This document shows positions 35,939 to 48,387 of a stretch of DNA of 64,000 bases, one piece after another (position 1 is the stretch's first letter; each line of letters opens with the position of its first letter). The stretch is from Phoronis australis (lineage: Eukaryota > Phoronida > Phoronidae), in the NCBI GenBank assembly GCA_002633005.1, contig NMRA01000410.1, positions 300,351 through 364,350 of the forward strand. The letters run 5' to 3'. The notes beneath the pieces were generated by a model that was given only the letters and a program-made list of their open reading frames with translations, was not told where the DNA came from and did not search any database. The position numbers and the translations under genes are program-made.

Positions 35939-38900
35939 ATGGGCGTCTTTGGTTTGCAAACATATTGCTTACAACATAAAGACAGTTGCGTCACTAACAC
36001 AGACTTAATAGAGGTTTCAAGGCAACGTGATGGTATAGAAATTCTGGTAGACTTTTATTCTTTCTTCCAGTTTTTGCGTGACAAATTTTGGAGAAGTGTG
36101 TGCATGATTTACAATAACGAGTTCATCAAAATCACTGGAGGCGAGTATGCATATGTTGATGCATATGTTACAAAAATCATTTCGGATCTGTCTAGCTCTG
36201 GAATCAAGCTTATTTTCTACGTGGATGGTGCCAAAGGAAGCAGTGTGACCACAACTAGAAATAAATTTGAAACCTGGGTGAACAGACATAACCGAGATCT
36301 CGGCAATGTGGCCGGAATTATTGACGTTTGTTCTGGCACGAAAGATCCCCATTCACTTTCAGAGTCCTCGTTCATTCGACCAGTATTGTTTGAAGTTCAG
36401 ATTCTGGACACACTAAATAAGTGCAAATGCGACGTGATCCAAGTTTGTGCTGGTGAGGCAGATCCAGCTCTTGCCAAAGGACTGTGTGAGCGACCCAAAG
36501 CGTACTGCATATTAAGCAATGACACAGATTTCTGTGTTGTGAGAAACTGTAAAGTAATACCAAATGAATTATTTGACTTGGAGAACGATCTACGCCTTGG
36601 GGAGGCTTTGCTCATTCCTGAGAAGCCATCGAAGTTGATTTGTGGTGTCATCTCGTCGTCTGACGTTGCACATTCACTAGGAGTATGTGGTTTACTTCAG
36701 TCTTTTGTTGTTAGAGTAAAAAACATAATTGGTTCAAACCTTGCTTATACCCTTGCTTAGGTGCCTTTGTACAACGAGTAAAAAAAACAGGAGACCCCTT
36801 GGCTGATATTGATTCAGGCACAGGCATATTTTTAGACATTGAGGTCAGTCACAGGTCTCAAAATCAGTCCACGTGAAAGACCAGAACTGAACAGTTTATG
36901 ATTTTTTGGCCTTACAACAAAACTTGTGTGAGTTGAAAGTATGTCGGACTTTTTCATGAAACGGCAATAAGAGCTTGCCTTACAACCCACAAAACAACTT
37001 TAGATTTAGACCACGTACCATTATGAAACTGGTCTCATCAACTTGTTCCTAAGTCAAAGTGGATGTATTTTACAGTAGCTTTAATTCAGAAGAACTGACT
37101 GATCATGATGGCTTGAGATCAAGTGTTACAAGCTGACTTGTCATGGCATGTCATTTAGTGTGCTAAGCATGGTTTTGAGGAATGCAGGTGATAAAAGGTC
37201 ACTGTAACCTGCAGAAACATAAAAAAACAACATGTTGAGCAACAAAATCCTGCTGCCTAATTTAATGAATGGAAGATGGAACTCGAAAACTCCATGTCGG
37301 TCGGTGTTTCACTTACCTTTTAAGGATCAGCACAGAATTTTTTGGCTATAGTACAAATAGAAAACGGACAATCGCCACACAAATACTTTCCCTGTATCTC
37401 TCACTCTCATTTCACCCCATGGATGTGACTTGAATGGTAATCGGCACTTGTCCTACTGTACATATCCTGATGATGTCGTAGGAATAGACGAAATATTGAG
37501 TTAACATGAACTTTTTTATTTGTGCGTCAATTGTCCATTTTCTAAATGCACTGAGTGCTTTGCAAGTAAATGCAGTTTCAGTGAAAACTGTTATAGCTAA
37601 CAAAAACATTAAAAACTTAAATAGCTCAAGCAGGCTGGTAGCCTTGCTCAGTACGAGCAGTTGAATTAAAGCATTGAGTGTCTGTTGCAGTGGGCTTGTA
37701 GAAGTCTTAATTAACGTGTTGGCCTTTTTGTTTTGCATACTTTATTTCACAAAATTCCGACCACTGTCCCACTCCCATTATTATTTCTACTACTTTGGTT
37801 TAGAGGAATAAAAAAGTTCTGTCAATTCTTTTCAAACCCAAAAATCCATTGTCATCTGAGTAAGGAACAAGTTGAGACAAAATTTTTAATAAAGTTTGCT
37901 TTTTGGATTTTCCGTCTTTTTTATAAACGTTTAAATTTTACAAAGTGTTCGGAATTCCATAGAAGGGTTCTTGTTGATGCTTGGACTTTATGTAATTCCG
38001 AATTCACTTTGCTTCTAAGATAAATCTCTTAGTCTATCTTGATTCAACTTAACTGAGCTTCACTGTATCTTGAAAAACAGCCAAAGGGTAAGGAGGAGCT
38101 CAAATGGTGTATTGTTATTCATAAAACATGATGAGTGTATTGTTATTCATAAAACATGATGAGTGTAATGTTATTCATAAAACATGATGAGTGTAATGTT
38201 ATTCATAAAACATGATGAGTGTAATGTTATTCATAAAACATGATGAGTGTAATGTTGAAGTAGGTCATGTTTACATTTTCATCCTTTCACGATTTTGGAT
38301 GCGAGTTTTGATTGTGTTTCATGGCAATAGCATTTTGCCCTGTGCATGGTCACTTGTAAACTTAAAGACTCATCTGTATTTTCGAAACTTGAAAGAAGTG
38401 ATGTCCGTCCATATCTTTAATCATTTGTCACCCCGCAACCTCATATAAAATGTCAAAAACATCATGAAATAACTTTGTGCGCCTTCTCTAGCTTCACTCT
38501 GCTCAAACCCATTTGATCAGTAAAGTCCGCACTTTCTTTTTACTGAAACAAATAATTGTCACACTTGTCTGTTTTGTTGGAAGAAATGTGGAGGTCACAT
38601 GTCAAATTACTTTTGACACAAGTTGATTCTGTTTTAGATAAGAAATCATTTTCTTCTTGTCGAGCTAGCCCTTGTTTGTGGGAATGATGCAACGTCTCCG
38701 TACATGAAGAAGTTGAAGCCAAAGATAGGTATCCGTGGTGACTTCAAGGATCCTAAGAATGTTGCAGGCTGGGTAATGCACCATAAGAAAATTGAGAATC
38801 ACCCTGTTATAGCTGATGAACTGGTTAGTAGAAATATGCACAGAACTTCACGTTTTAGGCACACAGGCCCACATCTAGATATTTTAAAATGTCTTCTTTC

Positions 38901-41900
38901 AAAAAACATTTTACTCAAGTGTTATGTTTGCAGTTACGCCAACATGTCTTGTCTTTTCCGTCCATTAGTTTTTATTTTAAATGTTAAGAATGCCGAAGGG
39001 GCATTTTGCTGCTGCTTAGCTGTCAATGTTGCTGGTTGGAACCATGTTTAACACTGGAGAGTCAACTTTCAATACGATTCTTTTCAAAGAAACAAGCTTT
39101 GGTTGTCCATTTTGACAGTATGTTAATATGTCGTTCTAGTGCGGAAACGTACAGTTTCAAGAAGCAATCCATATTTCGCGCCTGTTCTATGAAGCTCAAC
39201 ACCCCAGTGAAAAGCCAGTTGAAAAAGCTCCACACTCCCAGCACATTATTGAGTGTGTCAGCCAAGGGAAATACCCTCCCCATATATTTGCGATGCACCA
39301 TAATTTTTATTGGCATCGAATGTTGGTTGAGGTCATGACCCCAGGTCATCCATGTGTGGAGGTCGCCTTGTCCGAACTCCGTGGGTTCGTGTACTGGATG
39401 CTGTTGAACAGAAATGAGGCATTCATCATGGAGTATGGCAGAACTCCTAATAAACAGTTTGAAGCCTTGAGAGTAAGTTGCTTGTAACGTAAAATAAGAG
39501 GTTGCCGAACTTTTTACGCACAAACATATTATTATGTGTCCATCGTCTTTGTCCAGTGTCTGTCCATACGGTGTCTTCATTCGGCCTCTGTGGCTGTATC
39601 TCCTGAATCCCTTGGAGGATTGTTGTGAAATTTGGCAAGTATATTTCTAAAAACATAACATCATATGACAAAGACTTTCGGACGGATCTGAGTACTGCTC
39701 TACCCTCTAGTGGCAATTCTAATATTTAAGGTTTGTCTGGGTTTCATCGGAGTTGTTCTTTTTTACAGAACAATAAACTAAAAGGATACTCAACAGCAAA
39801 TTGTTAGAATATTACATACAGTTAACAGCCCTGGGCATTGGTGGAATTAGAATCAGCTTAACAACAACATCAACAATAACAACAACAACAACAGTGAACT
39901 GTCATGCATGCAATTTACAAATTTGCGCATGTCCGTCTTGCCACGGTTTCGAAATCTATGCATTTCAATGGCCGCTTGACACCACGTCATCTTGCGGTGT
40001 GTCAGATTGGCCAAACATTAATGTCTAAACGGGACTTAGTGAAAGCAGGTTAAGCAGTGAAAATGACGATTGCTACTCATTTCATAAATGTTCAGTTTGT
40101 GTGTGAGTGCGTGTGTTTGTTATAATCAGAGCTCACTAGGGTTAAACTTGCGTTCTGGAAACAATCTAATTGAGAAACTGTTTCCTAAATGGAGTTAGAA
40201 TGTAATAATCGATTTAAGCTTTTTTTGCTTGATTCAAAGGTATACAAAGTTCAGGAACCGACTCATTTCCGTCTGTTGCCAATTCACCACATCAAGAGCG
40301 AGCGTGTGTTTGACAACCTCCGACTATTCCACAACATAATGTCTCACATGGAACCAGGTAATATGTAATCACTTATTTTTTATTATCATTGGAATGTAAT
40401 TCCTTATTTGTTGATTATCATTAGACTTACCATAGATGATAGCTTGATGTCTTGTCTATAGTCTCGAACCCACAAGTCATGAACTTGCCTTGAGTAAGTG
40501 TTAGCGAATTTCTTTCCAAGGCTGTTCACAGTCAAAAATCTTATTGCTTCTGCTGTTAGCTGACAAAGACACAAAAAAAAGTATTTATTTGTTCTGATCT
40601 CTACCCCACTCATTTTGTAACCTGTGTGCTCACCAACTAAAAAATGCCCTCTCTCATCACGGAATTTCAGTCATGGTCTCATTTTTTTGTTTTGAAAAGG
40701 TGCATAAGGTACATAAGCAAGATTTCAAATGCTGTTATTTGCTACGCAGTCTGTAAAAACAGGTACCACATTATTTTTGTTAGTTTCAGGTGAGTTTTCT
40801 TTTTTGAAAAGTAAGCAACTGACCAAATAAAAAATGCCCACCCGCACCAGCAGGGGTATGCAAGGTTTGAAACACTGTGATTTGCCACGGTGAGGACAAA
40901 ATCAGATCTTTCGTTGTTTTTGTGCTATTCAGGTGCGTGAGGAAGTAAAAAATACAGCACCACTGATTCAACTTTCAAAACAAAATCAAAGACCAGAACC
41001 AAGTAATGATTTAATTTGGGTTCAATAATTTAATTTTTAAGATTTCCTTAAAGAGGCTATAAACCTACACTGAATTGACTGAGGAACAGTAATCTGGTGA
41101 ATTGTCTTTAAATCGGAAGTGTTTTTGTGACGAGAGATTGATTTATAGGCACTAATTAAACTGTCACTATGCTTACGTGTCTTAGGGGACGTATTTGTTA
41201 ATGTCTTGCATGTCTTTTGGAAGAATGCAAATTGAGGTGTCACCTGGTGAACTAGATCTCAAGCGTGCAGGAAAGACGCGTTATCACACAAACCACACTT
41301 TATGTGAGTGTGACTAAAATAGCATAGAAATAATTAAGAGTTTGTTTAGTTCCCAACTTTATAACAGAATGAAACATAAAACATTTTAAAACTGGTCTAC
41401 GTTTCTCATATTTAATGTGCATTTTTGATAGCTTGTTCCAAGACTGTGACTCGAAATATTGGAAAGACGAGTTCAATACATAGCCATTGGCTTTTGAGAT
41501 CTTGCCTAGCTCGTAATTATAAAACCTTATTGTTTTATTAAACCCATTGGTTGCGTTAAATAGCATATTTTTGTGCATATGCCTCTTCATAAAATCATCT
41601 TGAAACAAACACAATTTTAAGACTCTTAATTTTATTCTAATTTATTTATTATTCTTTTTTGTGGTTTACTTCATATGGCTTGACTTAGTTTGACATCTGA
41701 TTACAAAAATGTCATCCTGTATAATTTCCTCAGATAATGTTTACTTTTAGGATGAATGGTTTTGTTGCGAGCTCCATGTGTTACGCATATCCTGAGATGC
41801 ATGTTTATTCCAGGGCTTGGAATTTTCCGCGGAAACGCGGATTTCCGCTTTTTTCAAATGTTCTGTCCGCGCATTTTATTATATTTCCGCGTAAAAAAAT

Positions 41901-44730
41901 CGGATTTGATATAAAATTTCCGCGGAAAATTCCTTTCTTACCGCGGCGTTGCTGACGACGTTCGCCTCGAAAAGCAGAAGTTTCGGAGGAACGTAAATTG
42001 TCAACATTGCCGGGGCATCTGGGATAACGTGGTGGGATTTTCAATGGCGTCTCGTGTGATTGTAAACCGCGGTGACAAATACTACTGCTCTGCAGCCAAA
42101 AATGTGTGGGGGTGGGAGTGGACGGACGAGATAAAAAGACGCAGATGCATGCTAACGTTTTTTTTCTTTTTTTTAGTCCTACCGATTTTTGTCGGCGAAA
42201 GGTTCACATCGACTATTCAAAGCTTCGTAGCGCGCATGTTTTGGGCCGTAAAAGTTTCCGCATTTCTTGTCAATGGTCATTCCAAGCCCTGTTATTCATG
42301 ATACTTTTCAGAGGGAATGAAGTGGTTTGATCGCTACGGTCGCAAAAATGGCTTCCTGTGTTACGTTCTGCGATACATGCTTATTCTTAACCTGGATCAA
42401 AACCTCTTCATCCAACGAGATGAGTTCTTCTCGCTGATAGCCACGGTTTTTGCCCACGTGCATGCTCATGACAATGAATGTCTAGGTTTACCTTTGAGAC
42501 CACCTGTCAGGTGTGTCACCATTGGCAACTGGTTTCAGGTGAGTGCTAAGAAAAGAAAATTCAGAAATTTTGAGATTTCATCTTGGATATTTGTAACAAA
42601 TGAAATTTGGTGATGTTATGGATAAAATATGTGGTAAAAATACCTTTTGTTTTTGCTAAAGTTTACTAAAATTACATGGTTACTTTACCCAGTCATTGGC
42701 AGATTGGTACAAAGTCTAAAATTGTACTGTTTTACACGCTTTCCACGTTTGGAGTTGTTTTAAAGGGGATAGTAACCATATTTGACGTTTTCTTAAAATT
42801 AAAAATGGAGGCCCCTGTTCCTGGTTGCATGAAACAGTCCCAAATAGGTGGCGTTTCTTATCAAGCATCCCTATTAAAGTGGGGAATACATAATGTTCTT
42901 GGGGTCGTTTCAAACACACAACACAGTTCTTTATCTTGACTGTATGTTGATGTACGGTAACCTTTCTTAACTGTGCAGGTGTCATAAGTGGAGTGGATTA
43001 GTTGGTGTACCCAACGATCTTCTCTTTGTGCTGAGCAAACAGTGGCCAATTTGAATTAGTTGTTGTGTTAAAAGGATTGTCTTAAACCAGTTTTAGCCTG
43101 ACGAGCTTTGTCTGAGTGCTATCGATGTCTTGCAGGATATATATCGCCACGCCTACCATTTCCTTGGAAAATTACTTCATCTCACGCATGAGTTTCCAAC
43201 TCCTAAGGAATTGTTCTCTGGTTCGCTGTGGACTGCCTTTTATGTTCTGGCAAGGGAACAGGGTAAGGAACGAAGTTTTTGGCAAATTTTCGTGTTGAAG
43301 TTTGAATGACTGTGTTTTTGCGAAAATGGCTCGCTTTTATTTTCGTAAGCACAACGCTTGCAGTATCCGCAGGCTACTGATATCCTCCAGGTTCTCCACA
43401 AACAACAGTTTACTGTTTCTACAGTCCTCCATTCACTGCTGAAGCACAGTCCCCATAGTTTTCACATTTCTCATTCCAGTTGAGACCACAAGCACAGGAT
43501 TTTCTCAACCACCTTTGAATGCTGACATTTGAATTACAGTCTTTTTGTTTGAGAGTGTTGCCCAATATGTGAATCTCATTTCATGCTAAAAATTTTTCAT
43601 GAAAATGCGCTAAATGTGTGTGGTCAGTTTTAGGCCGTAACATTGACAACTCTCATGACGCATAAGTTTGCCATATTGTGCCAAGAAAAGAGTCTTATTG
43701 AGAAATGTGCTTTGTTGTTATATGTAGCTGTTTTGTTGCCATTCTGGGTTATAGAGCACTAGCTGAAAAGCCACAAGTCTAGCTTTATTATGTGGAGATT
43801 TTACACGACCTTAATGACTATATACTTAATAATATTATTGTGTACATACATCATTATTTTTTTCTTAAAATGACTATAAACCCACATTATATTTACCACT
43901 ATAAAATTGGCCTCAACTTTCTCCATATTCAGTGGAGAAACAATTCGCAAAGGACTGGCAGTTCATTATTCTTCGACTAGAGACTTAGCATATAAAATGA
44001 CACACCTTGACAAACCAACCTTAAAGACTGATATCAAACAATAACAAACTGTTAATTCCTTTGAATCCCTGATACCTCCTCCAATTTGACAAATGGTTAA
44101 TGGTTTACATCAAAAGTTGATTGTTGTCATGAAAGGTGGGTTTAATGTCACTTTAATGATGAGATTAAAGATTTCCTTTATAGTGGACAAGTTAAATGTG
44201 AGATCAAGAAATTAGCCAATTAACACTGCCAAACTGAGCTTTTCCTTACTATGATAGCATCAGTTTCATCTTTCAGTTACAATTGGGAAATAACCTGCAT
44301 TCCAGTTGCTGCAGTCAAGTTTCGGAGGGTTTGTCAATCTAAGATTTTCTTCTGAGGCATTTTTGACTCGATCGTCAACCCCCCCTAGTTTTGATTTTGC
44401 TTTATGAACAGCTTAACAGAAGAAAACGCAGTTTATATCACACCTTTGTCAATGCAGTTTTCATTAGGGTTTTACTAATGTCTGTTCCAGGTTCACTAGC
44501 CTAAGTATAGTGTATCATTAAGCCTACTAAGCAGTGCGTTGACACTTAACCAATCGTTTTACTTTAACTTGACTGTCTTTTGCTCTTCAGTGTACAGCTG
44601 CTGTACAATCCAACCACCAGCTGAATTGTTGGACCGCATTTGGAACCACAGGCAAAGTATTATCAAAGAAAAGAGACACATGATTCGGTACCTTGTCAAG
44701 GACATCTACGAATTTGACGACAGATGGTAA
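35939..44730 (+). CDS. Asteroid/ASTE1-type XPG-like PIN-fold protein
   Basis: Seven coding exons: 35939-36682, 38638-38823, 39140-39472, 40240-40357, 42312-42538, 43136-43262, 44591-44730 (TAA); 1,875 nt, 624 residues, all phases consistent. The N-terminal nuclease-like fold shows MGVFGLQ, ILVDFYSFFQFL, IFYVDGAKG, GEADPAL, SNDTDFC and, across the first junction, DVAHSLG then LALVCGND. These are the acidic and glycine landmarks of XPG/FEN1-like proteins. The C-terminal part (IGNWFQ; PTPKELFSGSLWTAFYVL) resembles ASTE1's W-Q and YSGSL region more than FAM120B, which shares the N-terminal fold. Family members are linked to signalling (Drosophila asteroid) or coactivation (FAM120B); enzymatic activity is unproven. 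The start is the MGV typical of the family. Promoter and first exon are duplicated upstream. The intron after exon 1 carries unit 2's 3' flank. Confidence 0.88.
38107..38246 (+). repeat. 28-bp minisatellite, five copies (unit 2)
   Basis: Counterpart of 32,149-32,288, with the same copy number but different private substitutions (ATTGTTATTCATAAAAC in the first units). In intron 1 of the Asteroid-type gene. Confidence 0.95.
39590..39720 (+). repeat. Single copy of the CTAGTGGCA dispersed repeat
   Basis: Contains GTGAAATTTGGCAAGTATA, a TTTCGGACGGATCTGAGTAC phrase and CCCTCTAGTGGCAATT, as in the series at 15,090-16,000. In intron 3 of the Asteroid-type gene. Confidence 0.6.
41811..41960. repeat. 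Dispersed element rich in TTTCCGCG
   Basis: Begins CAGGGCTTGGAATTTTCCGC and contains repeated TTTCCGCG(G/T) words. The first 20 bp occur exactly, in inverted orientation, at 49,029-49,048. In intron 4 of the Asteroid-type gene. Confidence 0.6.
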
Positions 44731-45653
44731 TTGAAGAGTTGCGTCTGACGTGTCTGGATATCTGTTGGTTTACTGTAGAACTTAAGTTGGTGGCTAGCCG
44801 ATGTGTTGTTGTTCATCACAAAATGCACAGGTCGCAAATTTAACTTGTACTTGTGTGTACAGCTTGGATTCAGTTAGTAAGTGGAATTTCTGCCTGTGAG
44901 TGTGCAATGAGAAAACAATCGGAATTCCGTTGTCTGTTTTTTCTCACCTCAGTTGAATATTAAGATCTTTCGAGTTGAAATATTATTGTGCTCCATAAAA
45001 GTTTTAAATGTTACTGACTATATTATTGTAACCTGAACATGTGGAAAATTAGCTTATAAATTGACCACAGCTACGCATTACGCGTTAAAAGACCGAATAG
45101 TGACCCCATGCTCAATGCCTCTCAGAAAAATAATTCCGAAAGAGCTTGCATATACTTCGGATTTTTGTTTAAGCCTGTTTGTTAGATAATAGACGTTATA
45201 AGGATAAGCATGTTTTGTGAGCAAGAATACAAACTTGTTGATTAATTTTGTTGTTATAATATTTATAGCAGTGTTTGAATGTAGCAGGTTTAAACTTTTT
45301 TAAAATAATGTTCCCCGTAAAGTATACATTACTTTGTTTTTATCTTTACTGTTTCTAGACACAGGTATGGTGGGAAAATTCATTGCGATACAAAAACATT
45401 CCCCCCTGCATGTTTTGTTGCATAATGACTACCTTGCACACAAACTATGAAAAGAAGACTTTGTCACTATTACAATGTCTTTAAGCAGGATTTTGCGTTT
45501 CTTAAAGTGGCAATCAATCAGTGTTCCATCGTAGACAGTACGCTTTGATTTACAGCAACCCACTTACCAAAGTAAGTTTGGTTTCAACTTGTTCCTTACT
45601 CAGATGAGAAGTGCTTAATTTGTTGGACTTTGCTGGGCAAATAAAATCATACA
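44731..45653 (+). other. 3' flank of Asteroid-type gene
   Basis: Non-coding, AT-rich; probably 3' UTR at least in part. The first clear plus-strand poly(A) signal after the stop that I noted is AATAAA at 45,640-45,645. Whether it is used is unknown. Confidence 0.4.
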
Positions 45654-45965
45654 CTATAAACCAGTCAACTTGTCTAGAGCCTCATCTCTACCAATAACAA
45701 ACATTCCATTCCTTTCAAGAACAGACATAACATCTATTCTCATTGCAATCAGAGGCCAAATGTTATGTTGTTTATCAATTCTCATGTCACATTGACGAAT
45801 GTCTCCGTCCTCATTCTTGTGAACAGCGTTACATTTAAGACATGGTATGTTAATTGCCTCTCCCGACAGTTCTTCATGCATTTGCTGGGTGTGTCCATTC
45901 AAAATCATTTTTAAATCAACATGGTTGAAAAATAACTGGGAAATAGTAGTTGACAATGCCACCAT
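45654..45965 (-). CDS. Unassigned 103-codon ORF
   Basis: Open from ATG (45,965) to TAG (45,654), with coding-like composition: HEELSGEAINIPCLKCNAVH, IRQCDMRIDKQHNIWPLIAM and VLERNGMFVIGRDEALDKL. It has a CxxC pair and an even charge distribution. A possible splice acceptor (CCACGTAG) sits just before the ATG, so it may be a terminal exon or a retroposed piece. I recognise no family. It lies between the ends of the Asteroid-type gene and the Death-domain gene. Confidence 0.25.
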   Translation of the reverse strand: MVALSTTISQLFFNHVDLKMILNGHTQQMHEELSGEAINIPCLKCNAVHKNEDGDIRQCDMRIDKQHNIWPLIAMRIDVMSVLERNGMFVIGRDEALDKLTGL

Positions 45966-46482
45966 TCGCTACGTGGAAAATGACACACTTAGGTTAGATT
46001 TTATAGTCTCTATCATTCAGTCATAAAAAACTGTACTAAATGAGCACCTCAAAGGTGTGTACCACATGCTAGCCGTGTTCTGTTAGGCTTGTGGGCTCCC
46101 TACCGTATGATACATTCAGACACACTCCCTGCTTGCATGCCCTTTTACCTGCTGTCACTTGTTTATTTGGCTTCCACGTCCATTTCACCTACAGCCTTAT
46201 AAAGAGACACGGGGTCTCAAAATATTGCAGCTATTTTAACGTTTGTCTGTTGTCTTTTGGTGTTGCTACAGCACTCCCAGAGATACGAGATTGTATGGAG
46301 ACTACAAGCGAGTATACATAAGCTGTTTAGTTGTGCCTTCAACCAAGTTCGTGTCAACGAAGGGCTGCTACTATTCTGATTAAGGAAAAATTTTGATCAA
46401 CACATTTTGCTTTTTAATTTTATTCAGTTGGGGTATAAGCTCACAATGACAACAGATAACATGACAAATGTTGGATGGATTG

Positions 46483-46705
46483 GGTTGGTCCAATGATAAC
46501 CATAAGTAATAATATTAAGATTCGCAGTATACTTTTACGATTTATTTTTCTTCAAGAAACTAATATGGCTGACACAACTACATACACTGTCGGATGGTCC
46601 AATGATGGCCATAAGAAATGTTAAGATCCGCAGTCTATGTTTATGATGTATTTTTCTTCAACAAAAGTTCAGTCACAAACTAACATGGCTGACACAACAA
46701 TATAC
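46483..46705. repeat. ~110-bp tandem duplication
   Basis: Two blocks share GGTCCAATGAT.(A/G)CCATAAG, AAGAT(T/C)CGCAGT, GATTTATTTTTCTTCAA or a close variant, AACTAA.ATGGCTGACACAAC and a TACACTG(T/C)CG ending. Non-coding. Confidence 0.65.
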
Positions 46706-48387
46706 ACTGCCGCTACAGGCAGCACTAAACACTTCTGAAACAAATGATAATGAGGCGATGTTAACTGTATCTATGTACACGTATTGCAAGTTCATTTCCT
46801 AAGTCTTCATTCACGTCACTAAGTTAGCCATAAAAACTGAACTGTATACTTATGAATATCACAGCCCTCGATAACTGTAAGCTGATGGGACTTTAAAAAC
46901 CCATATTGAAGATCCTTTTAATTATTTACAGAGGAATTACAGGACACAATATATTTCCCATAATTCTACCTCACACATGGATCAGGTGGCAAGGACATGG
47001 CAATATTCTTGTGATCAGATTGCAAATGGTCATTGCTCAACACATAGGTCTAAAATGATGTTCTAGATAAGTCTATTGAAAGATATTAACTACAGCTAGA
47101 TCTGGTTGATAGTGTGACACAAAACAATGCCGTGTAAAAGTAGTTGATAAGTTTCAGGAATTCCTTACTAAGTATGCGGACTAGGTTAGCACAGCGAATG
47201 CTCTGCTTGAGTTCATTGACAGTTGTAAGGAAAGACCGTCTCCCTCAAACCACAGGATACATTTTGTAACGCTATCATTTTGCAACCAACTTTTATTCAA
47301 TCATATAATGACCTGCCACTGGATTAGTTTGGGTGAAATCACTAAAGTAGGACTCTGTGTCACTCTTAAAGCCTACTGACTGAAAGCTACTTGGTATATT
47401 TATGCTTATGTCCTAGTAGAACTTGATCGGACTTGCTAATTATGACACAATAGAGACAAAAAAATTAATTAAATGTCTAACAATGATTACTCTCAAAATT
47501 CAGTTCCTCCAATAGTCTAGAGAAGGCAAACTACGTCATTGTGTTATAGTCAGAGCAGACAGAAAAGTACGAGTTGAGTTGTGTTCCTCAAGTGAAATTT
47601 TTTTTCCTTCCCTATCATCCAGACAAAGCAGTAAACAGCATCAATGAAGTACACGTGGTTACATGAGTGAGGGAGAGATTTGTTGTTGTTAGGTGATGCA
47701 ATACTAAGTTTAAGGCTATCAATTGTAATCCTCACACCACTTGCCTAGCATGCTGAGGATTAACGCTTGCAACAGCATTTAGCATGCAAGCCAAGATCCT
47801 CTCAGTTCACTTGGCCCAAATGTGAGCACTAAGCTGAGCTCACTTGCATTCAAGATGCAGCTCCCTGTCTGCACTGGCCCTTACTATTAACACAGAATTC
47901 AGTTACAAATCAATAAGCAACCACATCAAGGGTACAGTAAGGTTGCAAAGCTCTGCAGAGCACAGATCTCAGCACTGACCACTGAATAAAATGAGATATA
48001 CAAAACATTATGTCATCTTGGATATAAATAGAGTAATTAAAAAATAAATCCCTAAATTTTCTTGAATATAAATATAATAGTAAAACTAATTTTCTAAAAC
48101 AAACTTCTACACCCAATTTTTCCTTGTTTTTCGGGGCAACACCACCCTGTCCTGTGAAGTACAGGTGACTTCATACGGAATATCCCATATATAGGAAGAC
48201 AGTAGTGTTAATCTCGTGACTTCAAATCCGAGACCCTGTGTACATAATGATGATACACTAAACGTTTGACGTTAAGTGACAATTCTGTCAACCACCTGTG
48301 AAAATTGGTATTAAATATAGACATTCATCTTCCACAATGCATGCCATCTCGCAGACACATCTTTGATGCATGACTTAGGAAAAAGTA
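46706..48387. other. Intergenic / 3' flank of Death-domain gene
   Basis: No exon recognised. Part of it is likely the 3' UTR of the minus-strand Death-domain gene. The short open frames are not supported by any motif. Confidence 0.45.

Larger units (their letters stand above)
33918..38497 (+). repeat. Segmental duplication, unit 2
   Basis: Second copy of the 28,041-32,539 unit, continuing without interruption into the remaining exons of the Asteroid-type gene. It carries an extra ~65-bp piece near 35,730-35,800, absent from unit 1, and several more AACTTAAGTT units. Confidence 0.95.

Noticed and set aside
36683-36842. Possible extra exon (AFVQRVKKTGDPLADIDSG) after the first Asteroid exon, and the longer reading to TAG at 36,760
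   Set aside because: The GTATGT donor at 36,683 joins directly to exon 38,638 and restores the conserved GND motif; in unit 1 the candidate exon has a frameshift, consistent with intron sequence.
39062-39580. 172-codon minus-strand ORF
   Set aside because: It is the antisense shadow of Asteroid-type exon 39,140-39,472, whose sense frame fits splice sites and phase.
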